NCBI GenBank assembly: GCA_016720465.1
Contig: JADKKO010000004.1
Span: 1,550,001-1,614,000, forward strand
Direction: 5' to 3'
DNA from: Holophagaceae bacterium
GTDB lineage: Bacteria > Acidobacteriota > Holophagae > Holophagales > Holophagaceae
Length of the DNA: 64,000 bases
The notes beneath the pieces were generated by a model. That model was not told the DNA's origin and did no database searches. It saw nothing but the letters and a program-made list of their open reading frames with translations. Both the position numbers and the translations under genes were made by a program. Position 1 is the first letter of the stretch. Every line of letters starts with the position of its first letter. Shown in pieces: positions 46,303 to 56,053 of the stretch.

Positions 46303-46547
46303 TTCATTGCGATCGTATTTTTCAGACCGGATATTTAGATGAAAGAGCCGGGATCGTCCGGCGGATTCCGCGATTTTTTCGTTTTCACCCTTTTTGGACG
46401 TCGAGAAATTCCTAGGGGGGCAGGTCGTGCTAAAGCGCAAGGTTTCCCCGGTGTCCATGGCAGCGAGAGGGTTTACAACAGGGCTATCGAGATGAAATGG
46501 TTGAACTTCGATCCCATCTTCAGGAATAAAGTTTTTTTCTGAAACTC

Positions 46548-46576
46548 TTGTTCCTATCCCAGCACGAGGCTATGCT
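46548..46576 (+). promoter_or_regulatory. probable promoter of the OmpA-like gene
   Basis: TTGTTC (46548-46553), 17 nt, TATGCT (46571-46576), followed after about 23 nt by GGAGG (46600-46604) and the start codon. The rest of the 308-bp gap after tRNA-Arg (46303-46610) is AT-richer than the flanks and holds no gene I can support. Confidence 0.5.
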
Positions 46577-46610
46577 CATGGGCACGAAGTCTAATTTATG
46601 GAGGATTGAT

Positions 46611-47984
46611 ATGGCATCACTCACGCGTTGGATTCTTCCCCTCGGTGCCTCGGTCGGGCTGTTTGCGGCCGGAGGCGATACCGGCACCCAGACTCCGTCT
46701 AAGGGTTGGCCCTGGGAAGTTCAGCTTCAGCTCGATCAAATGAGCTATGGCAGCGCCGATGTGAAAGGCCCCCTTGGCGGCTTCAAGGCCGGCGCTGATC
46801 CCAGCACGGGCTTCGGCATCCGCTTCGCGATCGATCCCATCTGCACATCCTGGGGTTCGGTGCTTTTTTCGGCCGGTTATCGCGCTTCTAGCGATGTAAC
46901 CATCAAATACGGGCAGAAAGCGCCTTTCGACCTCAAGCACCGCTCCCAGGCGGAAATCGGCGTGATGGCCCGCTTCGGCAGCAACGAACCCCGCCGCCGC
47001 TGGGAGTGGGGTGTCGGCGTCGATGAGCGCTTCGATTCCATGCGCGCCACCGGCGATTGGGGCACTCCGACCGAAGACAAGGCCTGGCGCCCCTGGGTGC
47101 GCGGCATGGTCCGCTACGTCTGGGACGACGGCAAGAAAACCCAGCCCTTCCTGGGCCTGGAAGTCGCCGGCGCCCTGGGCAAGATCGAAGTCAACGACCA
47201 GAACTACTACCAGGATCTCGTCGTCCTGACCAACACCTTCCCGGCGGGACACCGCTCCCGCGTGCAGGGCCCCGAAAGCCTGACCCGCGGCCATTTCCCG
47301 ACCTTCCAGGTGGCCCTGGTCGGCGGCATCCGTTTCGGCCGCGCCAATTGCGCCAAGCCTGCTGCCATGGCTCCGGTCCCGCCCAAGGAAGAAGCCGCCC
47401 CGGCTCCGGTGGCCGCGCCCGCGCCGACCCCGGCCGAAGCCGCGCCGGCTCCTGTCACCGAGACCACCCAGGCCAAGCCTGTTGAGCCGCCGCCAGCCCC
47501 CAAGGTCGACGTGCAGAGCCTGACAGTGCATTTCGGCACCAACAAGTTCGTGGCGAACAAGGCCGCCGTGGAAGCGGTCAAGGGCTGGGCCGAGAAATAC
47601 AAGAGCGTCGTCGATCCCAGCGTCACCTCCGTCATCGGACACACCGACAGCCGCGGTTCCCGCAAGTGGAATGAAACGCTTTCCGTGAAGCGCGCCCAGA
47701 ACGTCGCCCACATGCTCAAAGGAAACGGCCTGAACCTGGATGGCGCGAAGATCGAAGGCCGTGCCTTCGACGAGCCCATCGGCGACAACAACACCAAGGA
47801 AGGCCGCGCCTTGAACCGCCGCACCGACGTGACTTTCAAGGACGGTTCGAAGTTCCGCGTCACGGGCAAGACCGAGACCGCGCCTGACTACACCCGCACG
47901 GGCGGTCCGCGCCGCAAGAAGGCTGCTGCTGATGCCGCCGCTCCGGCCGCCGCAACCACGGCCGCCCCCAAGGCGAACAAATAA
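46611..47984 (+). CDS. OmpA-family outer-membrane protein
   Basis: 457 residues. A signal peptide ends near FAAGG. Residues about 30-240 alternate aromatic and polar residues as in an eight-strand barrel (WEVQLQLDQMSYG, FGIRFAIDP, RRRWEWGVGVDERF). An Ala/Pro-rich linker (about 255-320) follows, and then the C-terminal peptidoglycan-binding domain with TSVIGHTDSRGSRKWNETLS and ALNRRTDV. An Ala/Lys tail closes it. ATG at 46611 has GGAGG 6 nt upstream. It ties the outer membrane to the wall. Confidence 0.9.
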   Translation: MASLTRWILPLGASVGLFAAGGDTGTQTPSKGWPWEVQLQLDQMSYGSADVKGPLGGFKAGADPSTGFGIRFAIDPICTSWGSVLFSAGYRASSDVTIKYGQKAPFDLKHRSQAEIGVMARFGSNEPRRRWEWGVGVDERFDSMRATGDWGTPTEDKAWRPWVRGMVRYVWDDGKKTQPFLGLEVAGALGKIEVNDQNYYQDLVVLTNTFPAGHRSRVQGPESLTRGHFPTFQVALVGGIRFGRANCAKPAAMAPVPPKEEAAPAPVAAPAPTPAEAAPAPVTETTQAKPVEPPPAPKVDVQSLTVHFGTNKFVANKAAVEAVKGWAEKYKSVVDPSVTSVIGHTDSRGSRKWNETLSVKRAQNVAHMLKGNGLNLDGAKIEGRAFDEPIGDNNTKEGRALNRRTDVTFKDGSKFRVTGKTETAPDYTRTGGPRRKKAAADAAAPAAATTAAPKANK

Positions 47985-48000
47985 TAAAACCATCGCCATC

Positions 48001-48034
48001 AATGAAAAGGGCCTCTCGCGAGGCCCTTTTCATT
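48001..48034. terminator. bidirectional terminator between ompA-like and ABC-F genes
   Basis: A perfect 15-bp stem AATGAAAAGGGCCTC / GAGGCCCTTTTCATT with a 4-nt loop. T-runs flank both sides, so it serves the convergent genes on both strands. Confidence 0.9.
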
Positions 48035-48069
48035 GCATTGAATAGTGGAAACCGAGGGAATCCTTGAGC

Positions 48070-49665
48070 TCATGCCTTCGTCAGGAATTCCTCGTAGGCG
48101 CCGTGGAAATCCGTGATCTTGTGTCCATCGAAGTGCCAGATCCGGGTGGCGACCTCGTCGATGAGATCTTCGTCGTGGGTCACCAACAGCAAGGTGCCTT
48201 CGTATTTCTGGAGGGCCATGTTGAGGGCCACCACGGCCTCCAGATCCAGGTGGTTGGTGGGCTCGTCCAGCACCAGCACGTTGGGTTTCTGGAGCATGAG
48301 CTTGCAGAACATCAACCGGCAGGCTTCGCCGCCTGAAAGCACTTCGGTTTTCTTGGTGCCTTCCTCGCCGCGGAAGAGCATCTGGCCCAGCACGCCGCGG
48401 ATCTGCTCGATGGTGGCGTCCGGATCGAACTGCCGCAGCCAGTCCACCATGGTCCAGCCGGAGGGAATGCTTTCCCGGAAGTCCTGGGCGAAGTAGCCCA
48501 CCTGCGCCTCATGCCCCCATCGCACCGTGCCGGCGTCCAGCTTCAGGTTGGGCTCCGTCACGCCCGTGGCCCCAGCCAGCAGGGCATTCAGCAGCGATGA
48601 CTTGCCCACGCCGTTGCGGCCCATGATGGCGACTTTTTCGCCGCGCATGATGGTGCCTGAGAAGCCCGTGATGACCTCCAGGCCGTCATAGCCCTTCTTC
48701 ACCTTCTCGAATTCAAGCAGGTGCTTCCCGCTGGGGCGCTTCTGCTCGAATTTGATGAAGGGCCGCTGGATGTTCGAACGCGACAGCTCGCTGGGCGCCA
48801 GGCGCTCCACTTCTTTGCGCCGGCTGTTCACCTGGGAGGAGCGCGTTCCGGCGGCGAACCGCGCGATGAATTCGTTCAGCTGCGCGATCTTCTTCTCCCG
48901 CTGCTCGTTGTCGGCCTCGATGCGGGAGCGCGTCTGGGTCTTGGCCATCACCATGTCGTCGTAGCCGCCGGTGTACTGGATGATGGTCTGGAAATCGATG
49001 TCTGCGATGTGGGTGCAGACCGCGTTCAGGAAATGCCGGTCGTGGGAGATGACGATGACGGTTCCGTCGTAGTGGCAGAGGAATTCCTTGAGCCAGTGGA
49101 TGGATTCCAGGTCCAGGTGGTTGGTGGGCTCGTCCAGCAGCAGGGCCTGGGGATGGCCGAAGAGCGCCTGGGCCAGCAGCACGCGGACCTTCTGGCCGCC
49201 TTGCAGCTCGCTCATCTTGCGTTCGTGCATGGCCTCGGGGATGTCCAGCCCGTCCAGCAGGATCGCCGCGTCGGCTTCGGCGGTGTAGCCGTCCTCATCG
49301 CCCACGATGCCCTCCAGCTCGCCGAGGAGCATCCCGTCCTCATCGGTCATCTCTTCCTTGGCATAGATCGCGTCCCGCTCCTCCAGGGCCTTCCAGAGCG
49401 CCTTGTTGCCCATGATCACGGTGTCGATGACCCTGAACTGGTCGAAGGCGAACTGGTCCTGGCGGAGAATGCCCAGCTTGCGCGGCCGCTGCACGATGCC
49501 CGTCTGCTGCTCCAGTTCCCCGGCGAGGATCTTCATGAAGGTGGACTTGCCCGACCCGTTGGGGCCGGTGAGGCCGTAGCGGTTGCCGGGATTGAAGGTG
49601 GTGTTCACATTTTCGAACAGGATCTTCGCGCCATAGCGCATGGTGACATTTTGAACCGCAAGCAT
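48070..49665 (-). CDS. ABC-F family ATP-binding protein (YbiT-like)
   Basis: Two ABC cassettes on one chain of 531 residues without transmembrane parts. Walker A GPNGSGKST and GRNGVGKSS, signature motifs LQGGQKVR and LSGGEACR, and Walker B LLLDEPTNHLD and LVLDEPTNHLD are all present. The inter-cassette linker (about 240-320) contains the ABC-F arm. Such proteins act on the ribosomal E-site during stalled translation; the pattern is closest to housekeeping YbiT rather than to antibiotic-resistance members. Confidence 0.93.
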   Translation of the reverse strand: MLAVQNVTMRYGAKILFENVNTTFNPGNRYGLTGPNGSGKSTFMKILAGELEQQTGIVQRPRKLGILRQDQFAFDQFRVIDTVIMGNKALWKALEERDAIYAKEEMTDEDGMLLGELEGIVGDEDGYTAEADAAILLDGLDIPEAMHERKMSELQGGQKVRVLLAQALFGHPQALLLDEPTNHLDLESIHWLKEFLCHYDGTVIVISHDRHFLNAVCTHIADIDFQTIIQYTGGYDDMVMAKTQTRSRIEADNEQREKKIAQLNEFIARFAAGTRSSQVNSRRKEVERLAPSELSRSNIQRPFIKFEQKRPSGKHLLEFEKVKKGYDGLEVITGFSGTIMRGEKVAIMGRNGVGKSSLLNALLAGATGVTEPNLKLDAGTVRWGHEAQVGYFAQDFRESIPSGWTMVDWLRQFDPDATIEQIRGVLGQMLFRGEEGTKKTEVLSGGEACRLMFCKLMLQKPNVLVLDEPTNHLDLEAVVALNMALQKYEGTLLLVTHDEDLIDEVATRIWHFDGHKITDFHGAYEEFLTKA

Positions 49666-49837
49666 GGATACCCCAGAAACCGGCCGGCTATTTCGGCCCC
49701 AACCCTCAAGATTAACGTGAGCGGCGGCCTTTCCGGACCCTTTTTATCAGCGGTTCTCCAATGGTCCTGGATTTTTGCAATACTGGTGTACGGTCACCCG
49801 AATCCCACCGACGCAGCCCTTGAGGAATTTCCATCCC

Positions 49838-51595
49838 ATGCCCCTGGACCCCGAAAAAATTGGCCGCTACGAGGTCCAATGCGTGTTGGGACGCGGAGCC
49901 ATGGGCGTCGTGTACCTGGCTTTGGATCCGCTGCTGAAACGGTCCGTGGCGATCAAGACCATGCGGGACAACGGCGAGGATGTCTCGAACACCATGGAGC
50001 GGTTCAAGCGGGAAGCGGAGATCAGCGCGAAGCTGAACCATCCGAACATCATCACCGTCTATGACGTGGGCGTGGACAAGGAGATGGGGCCTTTCCTGGC
50101 CATGGAATACATCCAGGGCGCGAGCCTGGCCCACCTGATCAAGGAAAACCTGCCCATGGACGTGGGGCTGCGGCTACTGCTGCAGGGCATGGCGGCCCTG
50201 CAGGCGGCGGAGCAGGGCGGCATCATCCACAGGGACATCAAGCCCGAGAACATGCTGGTGAGCCTGGAAGGCCGGTTCAAGCTGATGGATTTCGGCATCG
50301 CCCGGGGCGACCAGTCGAGGCTGACGGCGGCCGGGATGGTCTTCGGAACACCGTCCTATACAGCTCCAGAACTGCTCGTGGGCGGCGATCCATCCCCTGC
50401 CACGGACCGCTACGCTTTCGCGGTGACCGCCTTCGAGGTCTTCACGGGGGCCTTGCCCTACCAGGGCACCAGCGTGGGCACAACGCTCTATCGGATCGTC
50501 CACGAAGCCCCGAAAATGCCCGCGACGCTGCATCCGAAACTGCAGGAGGTCTTCCTCCGGGCGCTGGCCAAGGATCCGAACCAGCGCTACCGCGATCTGG
50601 CCAGCTTCATGTGGGCCCTGATCAGCGCGGCGCCCATCGCCAGCGACCAGAAAGCAAAACTGCTGGACAACATTGAAAGCAACCGGCCGAACAGCGGCAC
50701 CTTCGATTTTTCAGTGAACACCCAAGGAGGCCCGCCCTCCTCGCCTGGCCTCAGGGCGGCCCCCCCCTCGAAATCCCAGGAGCTCATTTCCACCAAGCTG
50801 ACGGAATCCGGCCCGGTTGAATCCTTCAAGTACGAGCCCCTCCCTGAGTCCGGGGTGCAGTCCTCGGGGGACTTCGCCGACCAGGTGGAAGACCAGGAGG
50901 GCCCGGAAGACCTTGGGGAGCCGCTGCCGGAACCCGAGATTCCCACCGCGGCGGAAATCCTCGCCCAGATGGGCGGCCCGCCCCCGGCCCCCGGCAGCGA
51001 GAGCCCCACGATGCCCGCGGTGGACGCCCTGGCCGCAGGGCCGGTCCAGAAGCCCGCAGCCGCGGCGCCGCGGAAAGGCGGAAAAGGGCTGCTGGTGGCC
51101 TTTCTCGCGATCCTGGTGCTGGGTGGAATCGGCGTCGGCGGCTACTTCCTGAAGACTGCCAAGAAGCCGGCCCGGAGGGTGGACATCCTCAGCGAACCGC
51201 CGGGCGCCACGGTCTACTCGGAAGGGAAAAGCCTCGGTGAAACGCCCCTCAGCCAAGTGGAGCTGAAGGAAGGCGCTTCAGAATTGAAGCTGGAACTGGC
51301 CGGGTTCGAGCCCACAACCTATCGGATCAAAGCAGGCGAGGCTGCGGTAACGATCAAGCTGGAACTGCCGCCCTACACTGTTTCCGTCGTGACGGATCCC
51401 GAGGGTGCCGAGGTGTTTCTCAACGGAAAATCCATGGGGAAGACCCCCATCCAGAGTCTCGGCATCCCATCCGAGGGCGCGCGGAAAATCCGCATCACCC
51501 ACGATGGCTGCGTGCCGTCGGAATTCGAAGTGGATCCAACCTTCCCCTTCCCGGAAACCATCCGGCTCACGCCGCTTCCCAAGAACCGCCGCTGA
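49838..51595 (+). CDS. Ser/Thr protein kinase with C-terminal PEGA domains
   Basis: 585 residues. Kinase domain about 10-275: GRGAMG loop, Lys40 in VAIKTM, HRDIKPEN from 131 and DFG at 151-153. A Pro/Glu-rich linker with no fold follows to about 410, then a transmembrane segment (LLVAFLAILVLGGIGVGGYFL). The outer part holds two PEGA repeats (VDILSEPPGATVYSEGK and VSVVTDPEGAEVFLNGK). PEGA repeats bind extracytoplasmic partners or glycans. The first start candidate at 49775 is rejected because that region lacks coding character; ATG 49838 gives the domain a normal N-terminus. It is unlike the kinase at the left end, which carries TPRs. Confidence 0.93.
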   Translation: MPLDPEKIGRYEVQCVLGRGAMGVVYLALDPLLKRSVAIKTMRDNGEDVSNTMERFKREAEISAKLNHPNIITVYDVGVDKEMGPFLAMEYIQGASLAHLIKENLPMDVGLRLLLQGMAALQAAEQGGIIHRDIKPENMLVSLEGRFKLMDFGIARGDQSRLTAAGMVFGTPSYTAPELLVGGDPSPATDRYAFAVTAFEVFTGALPYQGTSVGTTLYRIVHEAPKMPATLHPKLQEVFLRALAKDPNQRYRDLASFMWALISAAPIASDQKAKLLDNIESNRPNSGTFDFSVNTQGGPPSSPGLRAAPPSKSQELISTKLTESGPVESFKYEPLPESGVQSSGDFADQVEDQEGPEDLGEPLPEPEIPTAAEILAQMGGPPPAPGSESPTMPAVDALAAGPVQKPAAAAPRKGGKGLLVAFLAILVLGGIGVGGYFLKTAKKPARRVDILSEPPGATVYSEGKSLGETPLSQVELKEGASELKLELAGFEPTTYRIKAGEAAVTIKLELPPYTVSVVTDPEGAEVFLNGKSMGKTPIQSLGIPSEGARKIRITHDGCVPSEFEVDPTFPFPETIRLTPLPKNRR

Positions 51596-51639
51596 GCCAT
51601 CTTCCGGGATTGGCTGCAATGCTTCGGAACCGGCTGGAT

Positions 51640-52641
51640 TCACGTTCCGAGCACGACCTTTTTCCTTGAGCCCAAGGGTGCGCGCTCCATTCCCCGCAAA
51701 GCTTTCTGCCAGGCATTCGCATCCAGCCCGATGCCGATGACCACGGCCAGCCTCGCCGCGGGAGCGCCTGTGGATGGCTGGGGCAGCGGGGCCACCTCCA
51801 GCCGTCCATCGGCCATCTGGAAGGTCCAGAGATCGCTGCCATCGTTCCGGGCCGGCCAGCCGTCGAAGGCGCAGATGCCCTTGGCGCGCAGCAGTTCACC
51901 CCCGCGGGGCGGGCCTTGAAACAGCGCTTCCAGAGCCGCGGGATCGATGGGGTGGTCCCACAGGATGGAGAGCGAGCGGGCTTCTGCGAAGCTCGGACCT
52001 TCAGGCTTGAGCCAACCTTCAGGCAACGGCCGGACATCCCCGAGCCAGGGGTCCGGGGCGCCGGGTGGCGTCTCGCCCTGCCGGGATGGCGCCAGCTCGA
52101 GGTGGGGAAAAGCCTGCCGGATCTCGCTCTCCCAAGCCAGGGCCAAGGAAGGGTCCAGATCCGCTTTGCTGATGTGCACCAGGCTGGCGAGGGCGATCTG
52201 CCGGCGCAGCAGATCCCGATTCCGCAAGTGGTCCAAAGGGCCGAGGCAGGACACGATGGTGAGGCAGCCCGCCAACCGCAGCCGGCCCTGGAGCCCAGGC
52301 TCGTGTTCCAAATCCAGCAGCTCCGTGGGATCCGCCAGTCCCGTGGTTTCCATCACCACGCGCTCCGGCCTAGGCCCGGTCGGCCGGTCGCACCATGCGG
52401 CCAGGGCCGCCACCACGTCGGATCTGAGGCTGCAGCAGACGCAGCCATTGACGAGGTTGGCGATGTCCGCCAACTCCGGGCGCTCGGCGTCCACCAGGGC
52501 GCCATCCACGCCCACGGATCCGAACTCATTGATGAGCACCGCCACGCGGCGTCCCTGCGCGAGTTCGCGTTTGAGCAGCCGATTCACCGCTGTGGTCTTG
52601 CCAGAGCCCAAGGGACCCGTGACGATGAGAACTTCGATCAT
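51640..52641 (-). CDS. COG0523/CobW-family GTPase
   Basis: 333 residues. Walker A GPLGSGKTT, the metal-binding GCVCCSLR motif, a METTGLADP switch and SKAD as the guanine-specificity motif. COG0523 proteins are metallochaperone GTPases delivering Zn or Co; the C-terminal domain (DGWPARN onward) is of the CobW C-terminal type. No zinc-regulated or cobalamin gene adjoins it, so the metal is unknown. Confidence 0.88.
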   Translation of the reverse strand: MIEVLIVTGPLGSGKTTAVNRLLKRELAQGRRVAVLINEFGSVGVDGALVDAERPELADIANLVNGCVCCSLRSDVVAALAAWCDRPTGPRPERVVMETTGLADPTELLDLEHEPGLQGRLRLAGCLTIVSCLGPLDHLRNRDLLRRQIALASLVHISKADLDPSLALAWESEIRQAFPHLELAPSRQGETPPGAPDPWLGDVRPLPEGWLKPEGPSFAEARSLSILWDHPIDPAALEALFQGPPRGGELLRAKGICAFDGWPARNDGSDLWTFQMADGRLEVAPLPQPSTGAPAARLAVVIGIGLDANAWQKALRGMERAPLGSRKKVVLGT

Positions 52642-52658
52642 TCATCCACCCTGCCTCC

Positions 52659-53963
52659 ATGATGCCTTCAACCGACGCCGCCTACATTGCACTCGTGAGC
52701 CTGGCCGCCGCGGGGGCGAGGGCTTTGCGGCGCGGACTGCCCCTGGGCTGGCGGTTGCGGCTGGAAGCCTCGCCCCCCGAAAACCTCCAGCCGGGGTGGG
52801 TCTGGCTCCACGCGGTGAGCGTGGGCGAATTGATCCTTGCGAAAGGCCTTGCGGAGAAATTGCTGGAGGCCCGGCACCGGGTCCACCTCACCACGGGGAC
52901 CGCGGCCGGCCTGGCCCTGCTGGGCGAGCGCATCCCGGCCTGGGACCAGGGCAGGGGCTTGCTGAGCGGCGGCGCCTTTCCAGTGGACGATCCGGAGGGT
53001 TTGCGGCCTTTCCTGCGAACTCCGCCCGGCGCGTTCATCGCGCTGGAAACGGAACTCTGGCCGAATTTGCTGCGCCAACTGGAGGGTCTTGGAGTCCCCC
53101 GGATCATCGTGAATGGGCGGCTGACGGCACGCAGCAGCGGTCAAAGCGGCTTGGGCGGACTGGGAAGGCCCTGGCTCAAGAGGGCCGCGGAAAGGCTCAG
53201 CCTGGTGGCGGCCAGGGATGCCGAATCTGCGGACGCCTTCCGTTCCCTGGGCGCCCCCAAGGTCGCCCTCGGCGGCAACCTGAAAGCCGATCTGCCTTCA
53301 CCGGCGCCCCTGGCAGCCCGTTGGGAGGGCCTTCGGAGCGCCTGGCAGGAAAGTCCGGTCCTCGTCGCCGGAAGCACTTTGGAGGGCGAAGAAGCCCTGG
53401 TGCTGGAAGCGTGGATGCGCTTGCGTTCAGATCACCCTTCCTTGCGCCTGATCCTCGCGCCGCGCCAACCCAAACGCTTTCAGCCGGTCGCTGAGTTGTT
53501 GAGGGAGCAGGGCCATGGCTTCCTCCGTGCCTCAGGGACCTGGCCCGAGGGCGTGGACCCGTGGCGATCGGTGGGAATTCTCTTGTTGGACACCCTCGGG
53601 GAGTTGCCGGCCGTTTATGGGGAGGGCACGGTCGCCCTGGTGGGGGGCGGCTGGCGGGGGAAGGGGGGGCACAACCCCCTTGAGCCGGTCCGATGGGGAA
53701 TCCCCACTCTGATCGGTCCGGGGTTCCACAATTTCGAGGATTTGGTCGGACCCCTCCGGGCCGCTCACCGGCTGAATGTGGTCGAGGAACCGGGCTTGGA
53801 AGCCGCCATCCAGTCCGCCCTCGAAACAGCGCCTCTGAGGGGACCCGGCTGGGGTGGGACGGCCGACCTTCCGGAGGGCCTTGCGGGCGCTCTGGAGACT
53901 GTGTGGAATCTGCTGCGGCCCTATCTGCCCGCAGCGATGGGGCCAGGCATCCTTGAAAAATAA
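52659..53963 (+). CDS. waaA: 3-deoxy-D-manno-octulosonic acid transferase
   Basis: Inner-membrane glycosyltransferase adding Kdo to lipid A. Typical segments are HAVSVGELILAKGL, the acceptor motif LETELWPNLL, ILAPRQPKRF and the donor motif GHNPLEP..GIPTLIGPGFHNF. Length (434 aa) fits. Its presence shows LPS synthesis. ATG at 52659; a second Met follows it immediately. Confidence 0.93.
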   Translation: MMPSTDAAYIALVSLAAAGARALRRGLPLGWRLRLEASPPENLQPGWVWLHAVSVGELILAKGLAEKLLEARHRVHLTTGTAAGLALLGERIPAWDQGRGLLSGGAFPVDDPEGLRPFLRTPPGAFIALETELWPNLLRQLEGLGVPRIIVNGRLTARSSGQSGLGGLGRPWLKRAAERLSLVAARDAESADAFRSLGAPKVALGGNLKADLPSPAPLAARWEGLRSAWQESPVLVAGSTLEGEEALVLEAWMRLRSDHPSLRLILAPRQPKRFQPVAELLREQGHGFLRASGTWPEGVDPWRSVGILLLDTLGELPAVYGEGTVALVGGGWRGKGGHNPLEPVRWGIPTLIGPGFHNFEDLVGPLRAAHRLNVVEEPGLEAAIQSALETAPLRGPGWGGTADLPEGLAGALETVWNLLRPYLPAAMGPGILEK

Positions 53964-54077
53964 CCCGTGATTTCCGGTTATTTTGTTACGGCCTAATAGC
54001 TGGTCCGCTATCGTAGGGACCAAGTTATTTTGTCGCAGCGGCTTAGTCGATTTGAACACGTGCGGAGATCCGGTCCG

Positions 54078-54989
54078 ATGCAAGAACAACCCCCCCATGT
54101 TCTGCTCGTTGACGACGATCCAGCCGTGCTGGGGATGGTCTCGGACGCCCTGAGCCATTTCGGAATCAATGTCCATGCCTTTTCCGAGGGGGGGCCGGCC
54201 TTGGCCCTGCTGGAGGATCCGGACTCGCCGCCCATCGACATGGTCATCTCGGACATCAACATGGATGGCATGGATGGCTTCGATGTGATCCTCCGGGTGA
54301 AGGACATCCAGTCCAATATGCCCGTGGTGCTCATGACCGGGCAGGCCTCCCTGGAGTACGCCGTGCGGGCCATGCGCATGGGCGCGGCGAACCTGTTCCA
54401 GAAGCCGCTGGCCTTGAAGGAGCTGGTGAAGAACGTATTCCACCTGGTGGAGATGCACCGCGAATTCCGCTTGGCCCAGGATGGGCTGAAGGGCCTGCTC
54501 AAGGAAACGCGCCATTTTTCCTTCCGATGCGACGAACTCGACATCGGCAGCATCGTCCGCCATCTGACGGACCGGCTGGTGCCCATGGGATTTGCGTCGC
54601 CATCAAATGTGGACGTCATTTCCATGGCCTTCCACGAGGCCCTGGTGAACGCATTGGAGCACGGCAACCTGGAGCTGGATTCGGCCATGAAGAGCGATGT
54701 TTTCAGCGAGACGGATCCCTACACGGCCCTGCGGCTGGAGCGGCTTTCGGATGAGCATTTCGCGTCCCGGACGGTGGACGTGTTCATGGAATCCACGCCC
54801 GACCGTTTCGTCGTCACCATCAGCGACCAGGGCCCCGGATTCGACACCTCGCAGGTGGAATACGCGGCGGAGGATTCCCTCCACAAGCAGACGGGGCGGG
54901 GACTTGCCATGATCCAGATGGTCATGGATGAAGTCGGCTTCAACGAGAAGGGCAATCAGATCCAGCTGGTGCTCAAGAAGAAGCCCTGA
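54078..54989 (+). CDS. response regulator fused to an anti-sigma-type ATPase (REC-HATPase_c_2)
   Basis: 303 residues. REC domain about 8-125 with acceptor D59 in MVISDINMDGMDG; then an RsbW/SpoIIAB-like ATPase domain with HEALVNALEHGN, ISDQGPGFDTS and GRGLAMIQM. The fusion would let a phosphorelay control a partner-switching kinase. The STAS protein at 12.8 kb or another in the genome is a possible partner. ATG at 54078 is chosen over an upstream TTG at 54030 because only it has a nearby GGAG and an ordinary REC start. Confidence 0.85.
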   Translation: MQEQPPHVLLVDDDPAVLGMVSDALSHFGINVHAFSEGGPALALLEDPDSPPIDMVISDINMDGMDGFDVILRVKDIQSNMPVVLMTGQASLEYAVRAMRMGAANLFQKPLALKELVKNVFHLVEMHREFRLAQDGLKGLLKETRHFSFRCDELDIGSIVRHLTDRLVPMGFASPSNVDVISMAFHEALVNALEHGNLELDSAMKSDVFSETDPYTALRLERLSDEHFASRTVDVFMESTPDRFVVTISDQGPGFDTSQVEYAAEDSLHKQTGRGLAMIQMVMDEVGFNEKGNQIQLVLKKKP

Positions 54990-55000
54990 CAAACGAACGA

Positions 55001-55026
55001 AGGCCCCGCTGCGCGGGGCCTCTTCG
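55001..55026. terminator. terminator between the REC-ATPase gene and trxA
   Basis: AGGCCCCGC pairs with GCGGGGCCT around TGC, flanked by short T- and A-rich sequence; it separates two convergent genes. Confidence 0.75.
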
Positions 55027-55046
55027 CCTGATCCATGCACCGATTC

Positions 55047-55367
55047 CTAGAGCGCGCCTTCGATGAAGGCCTTGATCTGAGGTTTCGGCTGGCCGCCGAC
55101 GATTTTGCCCTCGGGCTTGCCGTTCTTGAACAAAATCAGGGTGGGGATGGACATGATGCCGTACTGGCCGGCCACTTCAGGATTCTCATCCACGTTCATC
55201 TTGACGAATTTGGCCTTGCCGCTCATCTCTCCCGCCAACTCATCCAGGATGGGGGCGATCATCTTGCAGGGACCGCACCAGGGAGCCCAGAAATCCACGA
55301 GGGTGACACCATCCTTCACCGTTTCTGAGAATTGGGCGTCGGTGATGTGGGCGACGAGGTCTGACAT
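55047..55367 (-). CDS. trxA: thioredoxin
   Basis: 106-residue thioredoxin with the WCGPC active site (C31, C34) in FWAPWCGPCKM, the cis-Pro in SIPTLILF and the usual C-terminus. ATG at 55367 has AAGGAGT 4-5 nt upstream, so the longer frame is rejected. It reduces protein disulfides in the cytoplasm. Confidence 0.97.
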   Translation of the reverse strand: MSDLVAHITDAQFSETVKDGVTLVDFWAPWCGPCKMIAPILDELAGEMSGKAKFVKMNVDENPEVAGQYGIMSIPTLILFKNGKPEGKIVGGQPKPQIKAFIEGAL

Positions 55368-55515
55368 GGGACTCCTTCTGGTGTTGGGTGTTGGGTCGAG
55401 CGGATCGCACAAGGGGACTCTTCGATCCAGGGCACGGGCCCCAGGATACCAAGGCTTTGGCGGGCGGGGGCAGGGAGGCGGCAGGAGGCATCCTGCCGCG
55501 TTCGGATTTTGTGAC

Positions 55516-56022
55516 TCAGGGCACCGGGATCAATCCGTCGGGCGGATGGGAATTTCCCCACTGGGCAATAGTGAAAATGCTCATGTAGCGTTCATTGGTT
55601 TCCCGCAGACGCTGCGCCAGCACCTCGCAGAGGGCATAGAGCACTTTGAGGGCGAGGTGGTGGTGGGATTCGATGAGATTCCGCAGATCCTTGAGCGGAA
55701 TGAAGAACAATTCGGTGCCTTCGTGGGCGATGGCATCCGCCGCCCGGGCGGAAAAATCGATCAAGGCCATTTCGCCGAAAAAGGCATGGGGCTCCAGGAC
55801 CGTCAAAGCTTCTTCCCCTGTGGGGCTGCTTTTGGAAATGCGCACGGAGCCCTTCACGACGATGTAGAGGCCGTCACCGGGATCCCCTTCCCGGAATATG
55901 TAATCGTTGCCTTTGTATGATTTGACCTGGCCGATGATGAGAATCTGGGCGCGCTCGGTCTCATCCAAGTTTCGGAACAGGGGCGATTGGGTCAAAAAGG
56001 CGGTGTTGATCACGTCGATCAC
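55516..56022 (-). CDS. stand-alone cyclic-nucleotide-binding domain protein
   Basis: 168 residues forming a single cNMP-binding beta-roll: IFREGDPGDGLYIVVKGSVRIS and FGEMALIDFSARAADAIAH, with Arg in the phosphate-binding position. A helix follows, but there is no DNA-binding helix-turn-helix, so it is a regulatory or scaffolding protein rather than a Crp-like factor. Confidence 0.88.
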   Translation of the reverse strand: MIDVINTAFLTQSPLFRNLDETERAQILIIGQVKSYKGNDYIFREGDPGDGLYIVVKGSVRISKSSPTGEEALTVLEPHAFFGEMALIDFSARAADAIAHEGTELFFIPLKDLRNLIESHHHLALKVLYALCEVLAQRLRETNERYMSIFTIAQWGNSHPPDGLIPVP

Positions 56023-56053
56023 CGGGGCGCCGGGGCGCTGACGAGTGCCGGAT

